Origin: Desulfuromonadaceae bacterium
GTDB taxonomy: Bacteria > Desulfobacterota > Desulfuromonadia > Geobacterales > Pseudopelobacteraceae
DNA: 64,000 nucleotides
Assembly (NCBI GenBank): GCA_028687585.1
Contig: JAQTZV010000006.1
Location: 124,001 to 188,000, forward strand
Direction: 5' to 3'
The notes beneath the pieces are model-generated. The model was not told where the DNA came from and did not search any database. It saw only the letters and a list, made by a program, of their open reading frames with translations. Positions 1 to 9,040 of the stretch are shown piece after piece (within the stretch, counting starts at the first letter, position 1; each line of letters starts with the position of its first letter). The translations under genes were made by a program, and so were the position numbers.

Positions 1-2
1 AT

Positions 3-278
3 CTTCCGAAAGCTGATACCAAAGCCATGTCACCGGCTGATGCTTCCGTCGTTGTGTCTGTTGACAAGTCCGGGAAAGTTTTCATAGATAAAGAGGAGAT
101 TCCTGCAGGGCAATTGCGCAAACGACTTACCGCACTATTTGCCACCCGGGAGAAAAAAGAGGTGTTTTTGAATGCTGATGCCGGAGTGCCGTACGGTGAA
201 GTTGTTCGAACCATGGCCGACATCAAGGGGGCAGGTATCGAGCGACTCGGCATGGTAACGGAACCGGTTGCTAAATAA
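3..278 (+). CDS. tolR: TolR/ExbD-family protein, C-terminal part (start outside window)
   Basis: The open frame enters from the left edge, so only the last 91 residues or so are present. The visible part is the periplasmic domain of an ExbD/TolR-type protein: a beta-strand-rich segment of the form 'VSVDKSGKVFIDKEEI', then a helix, then a hydrophobic strand. In the family this subunit works with TolQ in the inner membrane to turn proton motive force into movement of TolA. The stop codon overlaps the start of the TolA-like gene by one base (TAATG), and tolB and pal follow, which fixes the identity. The N-terminal membrane helix with the proton-channel aspartate lies outside the window. Confidence 0.8.
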   Translation, partial: LPKADTKAMSPADASVVVSVDKSGKVFIDKEEIPAGQLRKRLTALFATREKKEVFLNADAGVPYGEVVRTMADIKGAGIERLGMVTEPVAK

Positions 279-1051
279 TGAGCGCTCCCCCTGTTTCTAG
301 AAATGATACCGGTGCCGGTGTCTGTTTCATCACTTCGGCCGTCATTCACCTGACGGTTTTTTTATTACTGGTGTGGTGGGGGCGGCTTTTTCCGTCACAA
401 ACGGTATTTCAGGAAACATATTACGTGGATATTGTCAATCTGCCGACCGCTGACCCGCAAGCGGGCAGTCCTGCGCAGAAAGCCGATGATGCCGCGCCAA
501 TGCCCCCTCCTGCTGCACCTCATGAGATGGCAGTGCCGGTCCCCGCGAAAACTTCTCCAAAAATTATTACGAAGCAAAGTAAGACGGCAGCCCCTCGAGA
601 ATCTGCTGAAACCGAGTCCGCTTTTGCTGAACGGATGGCAAAATTGGAGAATAGAAGAGATGCCCGTAGCGAAGAAGCCGCTTTGGAAAAGTTACGCAGC
701 AAGGTGAAGGATGCTGCCGGTTCAAAAACGGGTATGCCGGGGGCGAGGGGTGTTGCGGCAGGAAGCAACTATGCTGATTACATCAAATCACGACTGGAAG
801 ATGCGCTGAAGGTGACGAGCAGTTACAGCACCAAAAGCCCGGAAGTCGTTGTCCGACTAACGATCACGGCAGCGGGTAAACTTTCCCGGATGAAAATTGA
901 ACGCAGCAGCGGTGATGTGATCTTTGAGATGGCGGTCAGGCGGGCCATTGACTTGGCCAGTGAAAAGTTTACCGCACCACCTAACCGTACAGTTTTTGAA
1001 AAAGGTTTTATTTTTAAGCCGAAAGGAATAGCGAGTGGTTCATCACGGTAA
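278..1051 (+). CDS. tolA: TolA-like / TonB C-terminal domain envelope protein
   Basis: A 257-residue protein with a short cytoplasmic N-terminus, one membrane helix (about residues 18-37) and a proline/alanine-rich stretch (about 55-110). A charged helical, probably coiled-coil segment follows (about 110-150), then a C-terminal TonB/TolA-like domain (about 165-250). This is TolA architecture, but the helical domain is much shorter than in Escherichia coli. TolA links the inner-membrane TolQR motor to TolB and Pal at the outer membrane during cell constriction. It overlaps tolR by one base and is followed 16 bases later by tolB, so the genes are one operon. A generic TonB is the alternative, but the neighbours argue for TolA. 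Confidence 0.78.
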   Translation: MSAPPVSRNDTGAGVCFITSAVIHLTVFLLLVWWGRLFPSQTVFQETYYVDIVNLPTADPQAGSPAQKADDAAPMPPPAAPHEMAVPVPAKTSPKIITKQSKTAAPRESAETESAFAERMAKLENRRDARSEEAALEKLRSKVKDAAGSKTGMPGARGVAAGSNYADYIKSRLEDALKVTSSYSTKSPEVVVRLTITAAGKLSRMKIERSSGDVIFEMAVRRAIDLASEKFTAPPNRTVFEKGFIFKPKGIASGSSR

Positions 1052-1067
1052 TACAGAAGGACATGGT

Positions 1068-2348
1068 ATGAAAACATGGTTACTCGTTCTTCTTCTCGTT
1101 GTTCTGCCCGCAGTTATCTCTGCGCAGTCAGACTACATTGAAGTGAATGCACCCGGAAATCGTCAGCTGAAGCTGGCTATTGAACCGTCATTCTCTCTTG
1201 ACGGGTCGCCGACTTCAGATGCTGCCCGACAGTCCTCCGAGGTAATTGCGTATGATATGAACATGTCAGGTGTTGTTATGGCTGAGAGTCGTACGCTACT
1301 GCCACATACTGGTAATGTATCGCTGGCGGATGTCAATTATGCACCGTGGCTGAGTGCCGGCTATGATATGCTGGTCCGGAGTGAACTCGGTTTAAACGGC
1401 AACCAGTTGGCGGTCGAGTTTCGACTTTTTGATGTCACTAATCGGAAAATGATCACCGCAAAGCGGTATCTCGGTACGGCAAAAGATCTCCGGAGGTTCA
1501 GCCATTCGTTTGCCGATGAAATTCTTCGTTCGCTTACGGGAGAAAAGGGTGTTTTTACGACCAGAATAGCCTACGTATCGACGCAATCACGAAATAAGGA
1601 AATCTATGTTATGGATTGGGATGGTAACAATCCGCTCCCGTTGACGAAAAACGGTTCTATCAACCTGAACCCGGACTTTTCCCCTGATGGCCGTGAGATT
1701 ATCTTCACCTCATACAAGCGGCGCAATCCGGATCTGTATCGGCGTTCACTGTCCAGCACGGCAGAAATTCCGATATCGAATCGTAAAGGGCTTAATATTA
1801 CCGGGAGCTGGTCGCCGGACGGCAATAAAATAGCCCTTGCGTTGAGCAAAGATGGTGATTCCGAGATATATATCCTGGAAAAAGATGGCAGCCATCCGAC
1901 CCGGTTGACGGTGAATCCGGCCCTGGATCTATATCCTGCCTGGTCGCCCGATGGCAAGCAGATCGCTTTTGTTTCTGATCGTTTGGGAAAACCGCAGATC
2001 TTCATTATGAAAGCTACTGGTGGTGATGCCAGGCGGCTGACAACTACAGGCAGCTATAATGTCAACCCGCGATGGTCTCCAAAAGGGGATAAAATTGCAT
2101 ATTCGAGGATGGTAAATGGGGGCTTCCACATATTCACTATCGCAGTAGACGGCTCATCGGACACACAGCTTACTACTGATGGCAGTAACGAAAATCCGGC
2201 CTGGTCCGCCGATGGTCGTTTCATCTGTTTCAGCTCAGTGCGGCCGAGTGGTAACGGGATATATGTCATGCGTGCCGATGGTGCCGGCCAGACAAAAGTA
2301 TCTCAAGCAAAGGGCGCATACTTTCAACCGGTCTGGTCCGCTCATTGA
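1068..2348 (+). CDS. tolB: Tol-Pal system beta-propeller protein TolB
   Basis: A 426-residue periplasmic protein. The start at 1068 has an AGAAGGA ribosome site seven bases upstream and begins a clean signal peptide ending near 'VISAQ'; in-frame starts further upstream would spoil that peptide. Residues of about 25-160 form the TolB N-terminal domain. The rest is a six-bladed propeller with repeats of the form 'WSPDGxxIAF', at least five of which are obvious. TolB binds Pal and passes the TolA signal to the outer membrane. Length and order (tolR-tolA-tolB-pal) match the family. Confidence 0.94.
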   Translation: MKTWLLVLLLVVLPAVISAQSDYIEVNAPGNRQLKLAIEPSFSLDGSPTSDAARQSSEVIAYDMNMSGVVMAESRTLLPHTGNVSLADVNYAPWLSAGYDMLVRSELGLNGNQLAVEFRLFDVTNRKMITAKRYLGTAKDLRRFSHSFADEILRSLTGEKGVFTTRIAYVSTQSRNKEIYVMDWDGNNPLPLTKNGSINLNPDFSPDGREIIFTSYKRRNPDLYRRSLSSTAEIPISNRKGLNITGSWSPDGNKIALALSKDGDSEIYILEKDGSHPTRLTVNPALDLYPAWSPDGKQIAFVSDRLGKPQIFIMKATGGDARRLTTTGSYNVNPRWSPKGDKIAYSRMVNGGFHIFTIAVDGSSDTQLTTDGSNENPAWSADGRFICFSSVRPSGNGIYVMRADGAGQTKVSQAKGAYFQPVWSAH

Positions 2349-2479
2349 CAACAATCATAGGAATATTTTCAGAAAGTTCTGCTAATATCAGTTGCAATAG
2401 CAACGCTGTTATGTATAATCCCTCATATATTCAATTTTCAGGGCGGTAAGCCTTATATTATGTAAAACAGGAGCTCAAA

Positions 2480-3097
2480 ATGAAAAAAAGCATGGCGGTG
2501 TTATTGGCAGGTCTCAGCATGGCTGCGTTGCTTGCAGGTGGATGCGCAAATAAGGAAGCTGTTAAAAAGGAAGAACCGGTTGTTCCGGCTGCCTCAATAA
2601 CTGAGACGGACAAGTCGGTAGATACGGCGGAACAGGCGCGTCTGGCGGAGCAGGCACGACTGGCGGAGCAGGCACGTCTGGCGGAGCAGGCACGTCTGGC
2701 GGAGCAGGCACGGCTGGCGGAGCAGGCACGGCTGGCAGCATTGAAGCCTGCCGCTGCTGAACTCAAGTTTCAAGCGGTTTATTTTGATTTTGACAAATCA
2801 GACCTACGTCAGGATTCCCGGGATGTCCTTTCGAAAAATGCCGAGGTCATCCTGAAGTTGGCTGCAGGAACCAAAGTTCAGATCGAAGGTCACTGCGACG
2901 AGCGTGGGTCTGCTGAATACAATCTGGCGCTTGGGGAAAGTCGTGCCAAGTCTGCCCAGAAGTATTTGACTACTCTCGGAGTAAAAGCAGATACGCTCTC
3001 CATAATCAGCTATGGTAAAGAAAAGCCTGCTGTTAAAGGGAATGATGAAGCCGCCTGGGCAAAAAACAGACGTGCCGAGTTTGTCATTGTAAAGTAA
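2480..3097 (+). CDS. pal: Peptidoglycan-associated lipoprotein Pal
   Basis: A 205-residue lipoprotein. The signal peptide ends in a lipobox with the acylated cysteine at residue 22 (LLAGGC). It is followed by a low-complexity linker containing six tandem AEQARL repeats (residues 50-85) and an OmpA C-terminal peptidoglycan-binding domain (about 95-205). That domain has the hallmarks 'YFDFDKSDL' and 'GHCDERGSAEYN'. Pal anchors the outer membrane to the cell wall and partners TolB. A run of GGAGC lies upstream of the ATG, and a strong terminator follows the gene, closing the tol-pal operon. The linker repeat is longer and more regular than in typical Pal. Confidence 0.94.
   Translation: MKKSMAVLLAGLSMAALLAGGCANKEAVKKEEPVVPAASITETDKSVDTAEQARLAEQARLAEQARLAEQARLAEQARLAEQARLAALKPAAAELKFQAVYFDFDKSDLRQDSRDVLSKNAEVILKLAAGTKVQIEGHCDERGSAEYNLALGESRAKSAQKYLTTLGVKADTLSIISYGKEKPAVKGNDEAAWAKNRRAEFVIVK
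2627..2734 (+). repeat. Six tandem 18-bp repeats within pal
   Basis: Six nearly identical 18-bp units (GCGGAGCAGGCACGTCTG with a few third-position changes) encode AEQARL six times. The unit is a multiple of three, so gain or loss of copies would keep the frame and only change the length of the helical linker between the lipid anchor and the peptidoglycan-binding domain. Confidence 0.95.
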
Positions 3098-3120
3098 TTT
3101 TTTCAGCTCGTTTTATACCA

Positions 3121-3168
3121 AGCCATGCCGGTTTGCCCTCACAGGCAACCGGCGTGGCTTTTTTTTTG
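3121..3168 (+). terminator. Rho-independent terminator after pal
   Basis: A long GC-rich stem (arms 3121-3137 and 3144-3159, one bulged base) with a six-base loop, followed at once by a run of nine T. It closes the tol-pal transcript. Confidence 0.9.
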
Positions 3169-3342
3169 CTAAACCTTAGAATGCCAGGTGTGCCGGATAG
3201 CTTAGTATTTGGCTTTTTTCCAGGCTCTGGAAGTATTTCTCCTGTCCATGCAACGCTTGACAAACCAGCCGTTTTCTGTGATAGTTTGCCGCCGTTTTTT
3301 AAGACTACGCATATTCTACCAAGCACGCGGAGAAATATTCCT

Positions 3343-4026
3343 ATGGCGACAAAAACCAAAGCAACAATAGAACCAGCGATGAAAGCGGAAAAAGTAACGG
3401 CACCCGTCCCGACAGAGAAAAACATGAGTGTGGTAACAGAAAAATCAGCTTCTAAATCAAAACAAAAACTTCCGGATACTGCTCCTGAGCCACCGCAGGA
3501 GATCGTTTCTATGAAGACCACAGAATCGGATATTAACGTGCTTATAAAAGTTGAGCCGGTAGCAGAGGCAATTATTACATCGTCAGCACCTGTTACGAGC
3601 CAAGGCCTTAAATGGCAGGAAATACGGCTGATTCTCGAAAAGCTGAAAGATGATACTATTCGTGAGATCAGGAAATCAGTTAAAAACGGGACCGAAGCGG
3701 TAGCTGCGATTGAGCCAGGCGGTGACATCTATGATCAGGCGTCTTCCGAGCGTGATCGGGAGCTGGGGTTGTTGCTTGGTGATCGAGAGCGTGAGAAGAT
3801 CCACAGTATTGATGAGGCGCTGCTGCGTATTAATGAGGGCGATTACGGTATCTGCGAAGAATGTGATGAAGACATTCCCCTTGGCAGGCTTAAAGCAATG
3901 CCGTTTACCCGGCATTGCGTGAAGTGCAAGTCCGAACTTGAAAAGTTGCAGGCCCAGACCAAGAGGGTTGAGGAAGAACGTGCCTACCGTGAAATCCCGC
4001 TTGGCACTGAAGAAGAGGAGTCCTAA
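3343..4026 (+). CDS. DksA/TraR-family zinc-finger regulator
   Basis: A 227-residue protein whose last 110 residues form a DksA-type coiled coil followed by a four-cysteine zinc finger (CEEC ... CVKC). In the family such proteins enter the RNA polymerase secondary channel and modulate transcription with ppGpp. The first 100 residues are a poorly conserved lysine/alanine/threonine-rich extension. I chose the ATG at 3343, which has CGGAG about ten bases upstream; a longer frame from 3133 would read through the pal terminator. Internal ATGs at 3424 and 3511 would give more typical DksA lengths, so the true start is uncertain. The gene converges on and overlaps the DUF362 gene by four bases. Confidence 0.85.
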   Translation: MATKTKATIEPAMKAEKVTAPVPTEKNMSVVTEKSASKSKQKLPDTAPEPPQEIVSMKTTESDINVLIKVEPVAEAIITSSAPVTSQGLKWQEIRLILEKLKDDTIREIRKSVKNGTEAVAAIEPGGDIYDQASSERDRELGLLLGDREREKIHSIDEALLRINEGDYGICEECDEDIPLGRLKAMPFTRHCVKCKSELEKLQAQTKRVEEERAYREIPLGTEEEES

Positions 4027-5165
4027 GCTTTTTTTGTACCAGACAGCAGAATAAGGACCTTTAGCAGCAGCCCCCGCTTGATGCTCATAGCATTATGCGG
4101 GCAAAGCTCACGGCAGCACCAACAACGAATACAGCGCGCATTGTCAACTGACAGCGCGCTGTTTTGTATGGTGATTGCCACCGGAGGACACGCGTCACGG
4201 CAGATACCGCATAATATGCACGTTGCCTTATCGGCTTCCGGATACGCGGTAAGGTGACTTTTCAGTGCTTTTGCCAGAAAAGGCGGCAGTCCGAATAAGA
4301 CATCCAGGCCGGAGGGTAGCTTGAAGTGGATTTCCGGAATGTTTTCTATCGCGACACCGTAGAGACGGATGTCTTTGCTCAGCGACCCGGTGAGTCCCAT
4401 CCTTTCAGCTTGCCGTTCAATCGGTAACAGGTCGGCAGGTATTCCGGCGAGTTTACCCGCAATTACATCAACCGCTACCGGGTTCACTCCGGCAATCAAA
4501 AGGCCGCGTTTAACTGGGTCGCCGCTCCCAGGGCCGTTCCCCTCCATCGCGACGATGGCATCAACTATATTCAGGGTCGGTTTTTTGAGCAGATAGATCT
4601 CCAGCAGAAGCTGGGCAAACAGCTCCCGTGAACTGCCTGCCTTCAGATGCCACCCCGCTTTTCCTGCTCCGATAACTGCGCCGAAAAGATTTTTAACCGC
4701 ACAGGTCATCGTCATCATTTCGTGTGTTTTCAGTTTCGGGAGGTTGATTATTTTGTCGGCATCATAATAATCGCGTGCAAGGCTGATGGAACGAAATATG
4801 CCGTTTCCCTGAAGATCAATTGCGTCATTGAATTCGACAAGAGATGCACCACTCGCTCGTGCAGCTTCATTTATCCCGGATTTATCAGCAACCCGCGAAA
4901 AACTGCCAATACCGGGGCTGTCTCCAATCAGTACAATTCCGCCGGATTCTCTGACAATTTCGGCTACGACCTGCACCAGAGAGGGGTGAGTAGTGACAGC
5001 TTTGTCCGGCTCTTTAGCTGAAAGCATATTCGGTTTGAGCAGCACCCGGTCACCAGGATTGATAAACGTTGGCATCCCCCCAAGTGGTTCAAGCAGTCTG
5101 AGCATGGCGAGTCGCAGGGCAGGAAGCTCATAATTATCAATACGTATAATTGAAACGTTCTCCAC
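4023..5165 (-). CDS. DUF362 domain protein with C-terminal 2[4Fe-4S] ferredoxin domain
   Basis: About 380 residues. The first 270 are a DUF362 domain, recognisable from 'LLKPNML', 'GDSPGIGSFS' and 'NLPKLKTH'. The C-terminus has two four-cysteine clusters (CILCGICRDAC and CIRCWCCRELC), so it should carry two [4Fe-4S] centres. The function of such fusions is not known with certainty; a redox role is inferred from the clusters. I prefer the GTG start at 5165, which has a TAGAGG ribosome site. An ATG 33 bases upstream (5198) has none and would add an unconserved-looking tail. It converges with the DksA-like gene. Confidence 0.8.
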   Translation of the reverse strand: MENVSIIRIDNYELPALRLAMLRLLEPLGGMPTFINPGDRVLLKPNMLSAKEPDKAVTTHPSLVQVVAEIVRESGGIVLIGDSPGIGSFSRVADKSGINEAARASGASLVEFNDAIDLQGNGIFRSISLARDYYDADKIINLPKLKTHEMMTMTCAVKNLFGAVIGAGKAGWHLKAGSSRELFAQLLLEIYLLKKPTLNIVDAIVAMEGNGPGSGDPVKRGLLIAGVNPVAVDVIAGKLAGIPADLLPIERQAERMGLTGSLSKDIRLYGVAIENIPEIHFKLPSGLDVLFGLPPFLAKALKSHLTAYPEADKATCILCGICRDACPPVAITIQNSALSVDNARCIRCWCCRELCPHNAMSIKRGLLLKVLILLSGTKKA

Positions 5166-5357
5166 AATAACCTCTAAAAGCAAACCTGGCAGGTGCATTA
5201 AATAAGGGATGGCCGATGCTGTTCGTACAATATCAGAATTAACAGAAATATATAGTACTCAGTCATCATGTTCTGTTAGTAATAACGGCCTTTACTTGAT
5301 CTGCTGGCATCTACAAAATGCAAAAAAAACTGGAAAAATGGATTTTTAAAATAAATA

Positions 5358-5386
5358 TTGACACAAGCTTAATAATAAGGTATTTA
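5358..5386 (+). promoter_or_regulatory. Sigma-70-type promoter of tRNA-Lys
   Basis: A perfect -35 box TTGACA at 5358-5363 and a TATTTA -10 box at 5381-5386 with an ideal 17-bp spacer, ending 13 bases before the mature tRNA. Confidence 0.75.
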
Positions 5387-5399
5387 ATCTCTTCTTTTT

Positions 5400-5475
5400 G
5401 AGCCGCTAGCTCAGTCGGTAGAGCACCTGACTTTTAATCAGGTGGTCGTTGGTTCGACCCCAACGCGGCTCACCA
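5400..5475 (+). tRNA. tRNA-Lys (anticodon UUU, CCA encoded)
   Basis: 76 nt that fold as a standard cloverleaf: acceptor arms 5400-5406 and 5465-5471 pair perfectly, and the anticodon loop CTTTTAA has TTT at 5433-5435. The T arm is GGTTCGACC and CCA is encoded at 5473-5475. A sigma-70-like promoter precedes it and a terminator follows. Its 3' half is repeated at 55104-55191 and is the probable integration site of the island. Confidence 0.97.
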
Positions 5476-5523
5476 AACATTCAAGGGACTTACGTTAATT
5501 CGTAAGTCCCTTTTTGTTGTTTT
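5437..5523 (+). repeat. Left attachment-site repeat (attL-like): 3' half of tRNA-Lys plus terminator
   Basis: This stretch, from just inside the anticodon arm through the CCA end and the following terminator, reappears in the same orientation at 55104-55191. The first 20 bases are identical. The rest carries substitutions, and the terminator arms differ but still pair. The left copy belongs to the intact tRNA, the usual state after tRNA-targeted integration. Weak similarity continues about 15 bases further on. Confidence 0.75.
5483..5516 (+). terminator. Terminator after tRNA-Lys
   Basis: A perfect 12-bp inverted repeat (5483-5494 and 5501-5512) with a six-base loop and a T run. The right-hand island repeat keeps a similar hairpin with changed bases. 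Confidence 0.85.
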
Positions 5524-5624
5524 GCCGTTGCTACGGTCCATCCACGGTCCACCGAAAGGATCGGTCCCTCTTCATCTGTTTTTGCAGATTCCCGAACATC
5601 CCACGCTAACTCCACTTCCTCCAT
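5490..5624 (-). pseudogene. 44-codon open frame abutting attL; possible integrase C-terminal remnant
   Basis: On the minus strand an ATG at 5624 opens a 44-residue frame (MEEVELAWDVRES...) that runs into the tRNA-Lys terminator repeat and stops at 5490. Charged tails running into the attachment site are typical of tRNA-targeting tyrosine integrases, and this is where one would be expected. No catalytic residues are present, so the identity is a guess based on position. Confidence 0.22.
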
Positions 5625-5826
5625 ACATCTGGATATAAATGCAGCCTACCCAACTGATGAAGTGAAAAGCTGCTTGTATGCTTTCGATTTTTTTATCGTA
5701 GAAATGTGCCAATCCAATAAAAATGATAGATATTTTAAAGAGCTTTATGTTGATCCAAGTATTACTATGTCAAATATTTTATGTGTATACTGGCCAAATA
5801 AACTATCTATGTCGGCCACGGTCAGT
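5525..5826. other. Intergenic region between tRNA-Lys and the two-component operon
   Basis: About 300 bp, mostly AT-rich, holding the possible integrase remnant (5490-5624) and a 60-codon plus-strand frame (5662-5844) without a ribosome site or recognisable motif. I see no promoter or RNA gene. Confidence 0.5.
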
Positions 5827-7212
5827 CTACAATCCATCAGATAAGCCAAACCGCTCTATACGCTCCCACAGGGACTTCCTAGAAATCCCCATAGCCTTGG
5901 CAGCGAAAGTTCGGTTCCCATCAAAAAGCTGTAAGGTTTTGTAAATCAGTTCGCTCTGAACATCCTGAAGCGTGACACCGCTTGGGGGTAGCTCTTTTAG
6001 TAAATTTCCCGATTGTTCAATGGGTAAGATTGGTTGTCCTACCATGTGTTTAGGTAGTTCGCTGACAACGATATTTCGACTCTGCCCAAGGATTATCAGC
6101 CTGTCGATTGTATTCTTCAATTCTCGTACATTTCCGGGCCAGGAGTAGGACTTCAGCGTTTCGATTACCTCGCTGCTCATTTCCCTTGGAGGACGACCGT
6201 GTTCAGCCGCTGATGTCTCTATAAAATGAGCCGCCATAAGAGGAATATCCTCTATCCGCTCCCGAAGGGGCGGAATGTGCAACTGTATAACCTGTAAACG
6301 GTAATAAAGGTCGGGGAGAAAACGCTGAGCCTTGACCTCGCCCTCCATCTCCCGATTGGAAGCGGCAATCACCCGGGTGTTCACGGTTCTTGAAACATTG
6401 GAACCGACTGGTTCATACGTTCTTTCCTGAAGGAAACGTAAAAGCTTGGCTTGAAGGGCTAAGCTCATATGTCCGATCTCATCGAGAAAAAGCGTGCCGC
6501 GGTCGGCTGCCTCCAATCGGCCGTTACGACTTGCAACTGCGCCCGTATAGGCACCCTTAACGTGTCCGAAGAGTTCCGCCTCAAGAAGAGATTCTGATAG
6601 CGCGGCACAGTTTATGGACACAAGGGCTGCCTGGCTGCGTTGGCTGTTAAAATGAATGGCCTTTGCTATCAGCTCCTTGCCCGTACCAGTTTCTCCGCTA
6701 ATCAGTACGGTTGCATCAGTGGGGGCCACAGCCTTGACCATATCAAACACACTGCGAATAGCAAGGCTATGCCCGATTATATTATGAAAACTATATCTTC
6801 CCGTCACTTCCGCCCGCAGAGAATTCAACTCAACTTTATGATTCCTCTCCTGAATAGCCTTGGTCAGCATCAGAGTAAGCTCATCAGCATTAAGAGGCTT
6901 GACTAGGTAAGTATAAACCCCCTCCTTCATCGCTTCCACGCTTGACTCGATAGTACCGTGGGCTGTCATGATAATAAACTGGACTATTGGATCTAGTGCC
7001 ACCAGATGGCGATAGAGTTGCAGACCGTCCATACCCGGCATTTTCAGATCAGCTAACACTACGTCGAATGGTGGACCAGCCTCGAAAGTGCGAATGGCTT
7101 CTTGTGGGCGAGAAGCCGTGATCACATCATATCCCTCTGCCCCAAGAATTTGGCGCAACGCACGCAAGGTACCGGTACTATCATCTACAACAAGTACCCT
7201 TTTATCGGTCAT
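5827..7212 (-). CDS. NtrC-family sigma-54-dependent response regulator
   Basis: 461 residues in three domains. The receiver (1-120) has the acidic pair D10/D11, the phospho-acceptor D55 and K105. The AAA+ sigma-54 activation domain (about 142-380) has Walker A GETGTGKE at 173-180, the sigma-54 contact loop GAYTGA at 220-225 (Y for the usual F) and Walker B LFLDE at 241-245. A Fis-type helix-turn-helix lies at the C-terminus (about 415-458). It starts with a GGAGG site and overlaps the histidine kinase stop by 11 bases, so the two are a cognate pair. It is the only intact sigma-54 activator in the window and the natural candidate for the four sigma-54 promoters of the island. It lies at the tRNA end of the island and is transcribed towards the tRNA. 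Confidence 0.95.
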   Translation of the reverse strand: MTDKRVLVVDDSTGTLRALRQILGAEGYDVITASRPQEAIRTFEAGPPFDVVLADLKMPGMDGLQLYRHLVALDPIVQFIIMTAHGTIESSVEAMKEGVYTYLVKPLNADELTLMLTKAIQERNHKVELNSLRAEVTGRYSFHNIIGHSLAIRSVFDMVKAVAPTDATVLISGETGTGKELIAKAIHFNSQRSQAALVSINCAALSESLLEAELFGHVKGAYTGAVASRNGRLEAADRGTLFLDEIGHMSLALQAKLLRFLQERTYEPVGSNVSRTVNTRVIAASNREMEGEVKAQRFLPDLYYRLQVIQLHIPPLRERIEDIPLMAAHFIETSAAEHGRPPREMSSEVIETLKSYSWPGNVRELKNTIDRLIILGQSRNIVVSELPKHMVGQPILPIEQSGNLLKELPPSGVTLQDVQSELIYKTLQLFDGNRTFAAKAMGISRKSLWERIERFGLSDGL

Positions 7213-9040
7213 TCTGTTCCTCCTTGTTTGGCTTTTGTTTGCAGGGAAGCAGCATTGTCATGGTCGTTCCTGATCCCAACGTTGACTCTACTTGAATGTG
7301 ACCGCCATGGCTTTCTACGATACTAAGAGTTAACGCAAGCCCCATGCCGGTACCTTGCTCCTTCGTTGTAAAAAACGGATCGAACACTCTCTCCTGGTCC
7401 TCCTTGCTGATTCCATCTCCGGTGTCAATTACTTGAACCGCAACCATCGGGACGGTGTCTTCTGACGATTGAACCGAGGTAGATACTGTGAGAGCGCCCC
7501 CTTGAGGCATTGCGTCAATTGCATTCACAACCAGATTAACAAGAGCTCGCTCTATCTGGAATATATCAAGAAAGATGTCTGGCATAGCTTCGTATAGGTT
7601 AACCTTAATCTGTACCATTCTCTCCTTTGCAAAGAGCTCATGGTTTGCGATTACATCTTCAACCAGTTCGTTCATGTTCATGAGAGTCAGTTTCGGCAAC
7701 GGTTTTTGGGCATATCGCAGAAAATCCCCTGCAAATTTGTTCAAACGAGAGATCTCTTCAGTGATCAACTCTACGGATTCGTGAATTTCTGGATCATCAG
7801 CAGTCTTGCGGCGCAGATACTGTGAAGCCATATTGATGGCATTGATAGGGGTGCGAATTTCATGGGCGACACCGGCGGCCACTCTGCCGAGGGTGATGAA
7901 TTTCTCAGACTTTACGAGCTCGGCCTGGATATTATTGAGATTTTTGGCCATCTGGTTAAAGATTTGTGTCAGGGCACCCAATTCGTCGCTGGATACTCCG
8001 GTTACAATCTGCGGCGGTTGTCCTTGCGAGATTGCAGTTGCTGCCAGGGCCAATTTTTTAATGGGGCGTACGAAGCGCCGGGAAAATATTATGCCGGCCC
8101 CGATGGCCAGCGATGCCGCGATAAACACAATGATGTGTACCCGGTCCTTGATGGCGGTCATACTCTCTTTGAACTCACTCACCGGTAGGGTTACAACTGC
8201 TACCCAGCCGTTTTCCTCTATGGTAGTAAACGTCGCCACCTTTGTGCCATGATACTCGTAGTATGCCGTACCTTCGTGCCTGTTGAGCATATTCCGGGCA
8301 AGCTCTTCCAACTGCGGATTGGAAAGCTGGTCGATTCTTTTTCCGACCAGTTGGGCCTCGGGGTGAATCAATACCCGGCCGGACTGATCCAGAATAAAAG
8401 GATAACCATTGTGTCCCACACGGCGGGACAGAATTTTTTTGGCCAGTTTGTCAATATCCAACTCTAGTAGCACCGTTCCGGCCGGACGAGTCCATATATC
8501 GAACAGTTGATAGCTCAGACGGATGATTCGCGGTCCCGTCTGGTCAGGATTGATTATGCTGTAAATGGTAAGATGCTTCTCGTCAGCGGCCCGTTTTTCG
8601 TTTGGCATCGGCGTTCCAACGGCAAGCGATGGCATGGCGACCGGTACATTGTCACGGAAGATGGCGGCTACCTCGTGACCGTCTTTATCCATATAGACAA
8701 TGCGTGAGTATATTTTGGACTTGCTTAAAAGATCCCGAAAAAACTGCTCCATGGCCTTCTTTGACAGATCCGCCTCTGAGTACAGACTGTAAAAAATATT
8801 GTAATGATAATCCTTGAGCGCCGGGAGGGCGGAAAGCATTCTTATATCTGCTTTGGCGGTCTTGAAGTCCTGGTTGGTCTCCTCGGCAATCTCCCGGGCA
8901 AGATTGGTCTGCCCCTGACCAAGCAATTCCGTCACGATCTTTTTTGTCGTGTTGTAGGTCATCAGACCCGTGATGAGTACCGGCAGTACAACCAGGGGCA
9001 GGATCATTGATATGAGCTTACCGGTGATGCCCAATCTCAT
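7202..9040 (-). CDS. Cache-domain sensor histidine kinase
   Basis: 612 residues. TM1 lies at about 10-29, with a large periplasmic double-Cache-type sensor at 30-300, TM2 at about 301-320 and HAMP at about 321-375. A HisKA domain follows with phospho-acceptor H393 (VAHEIRTP), then a HATPase_c domain (N box [12 protein letters not shown] box GTGMGLAL). I chose the ATG at 9040 because a GAGGTGATC ribosome site precedes it; a longer frame from 9136 lies inside the upstream gene. Its start overlaps the end of the binding-protein gene and its end overlaps the regulator. An extracytoplasmic sensor suggests it detects an aromatic compound, either directly or bound to the neighbouring binding protein. 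Confidence 0.93.
   Translation of the reverse strand: MRLGITGKLISMILPLVVLPVLITGLMTYNTTKKIVTELLGQGQTNLAREIAEETNQDFKTAKADIRMLSALPALKDYHYNIFYSLYSEADLSKKAMEQFFRDLLSKSKIYSRIVYMDKDGHEVAAIFRDNVPVAMPSLAVGTPMPNEKRAADEKHLTIYSIINPDQTGPRIIRLSYQLFDIWTRPAGTVLLELDIDKLAKKILSRRVGHNGYPFILDQSGRVLIHPEAQLVGKRIDQLSNPQLEELARNMLNRHEGTAYYEYHGTKVATFTTIEENGWVAVVTLPVSEFKESMTAIKDRVHIIVFIAASLAIGAGIIFSRRFVRPIKKLALAATAISQGQPPQIVTGVSSDELGALTQIFNQMAKNLNNIQAELVKSEKFITLGRVAAGVAHEIRTPINAINMASQYLRRKTADDPEIHESVELITEEISRLNKFAGDFLRYAQKPLPKLTLMNMNELVEDVIANHELFAKERMVQIKVNLYEAMPDIFLDIFQIERALVNLVVNAIDAMPQGGALTVSTSVQSSEDTVPMVAVQVIDTGDGISKEDQERVFDPFFTTKEQGTGMGLALTLSIVESHGGHIQVESTLGSGTTMTMLLPCKQKPNKEEQNDR

Noticed and set aside
2627..2734. 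Regular short repeats that could suggest a CRISPR array
   Set aside because: The units are contiguous without spacers and encode an in-frame peptide repeat in pal. No other direct-repeat/spacer pattern was seen in the window.
3133..3342. Longer N-terminus for the DksA/TraR-like protein
   Set aside because: This stretch overlaps the pal terminator, has no ribosome site and reads as non-conserved sequence; the ATG at 3343 fits better.
5662..5844. 60-codon plus-strand frame beside the tRNA
   Set aside because: No ribosome site, low-complexity AT-rich sequence, and it overlaps the end of the response regulator gene on the other strand.
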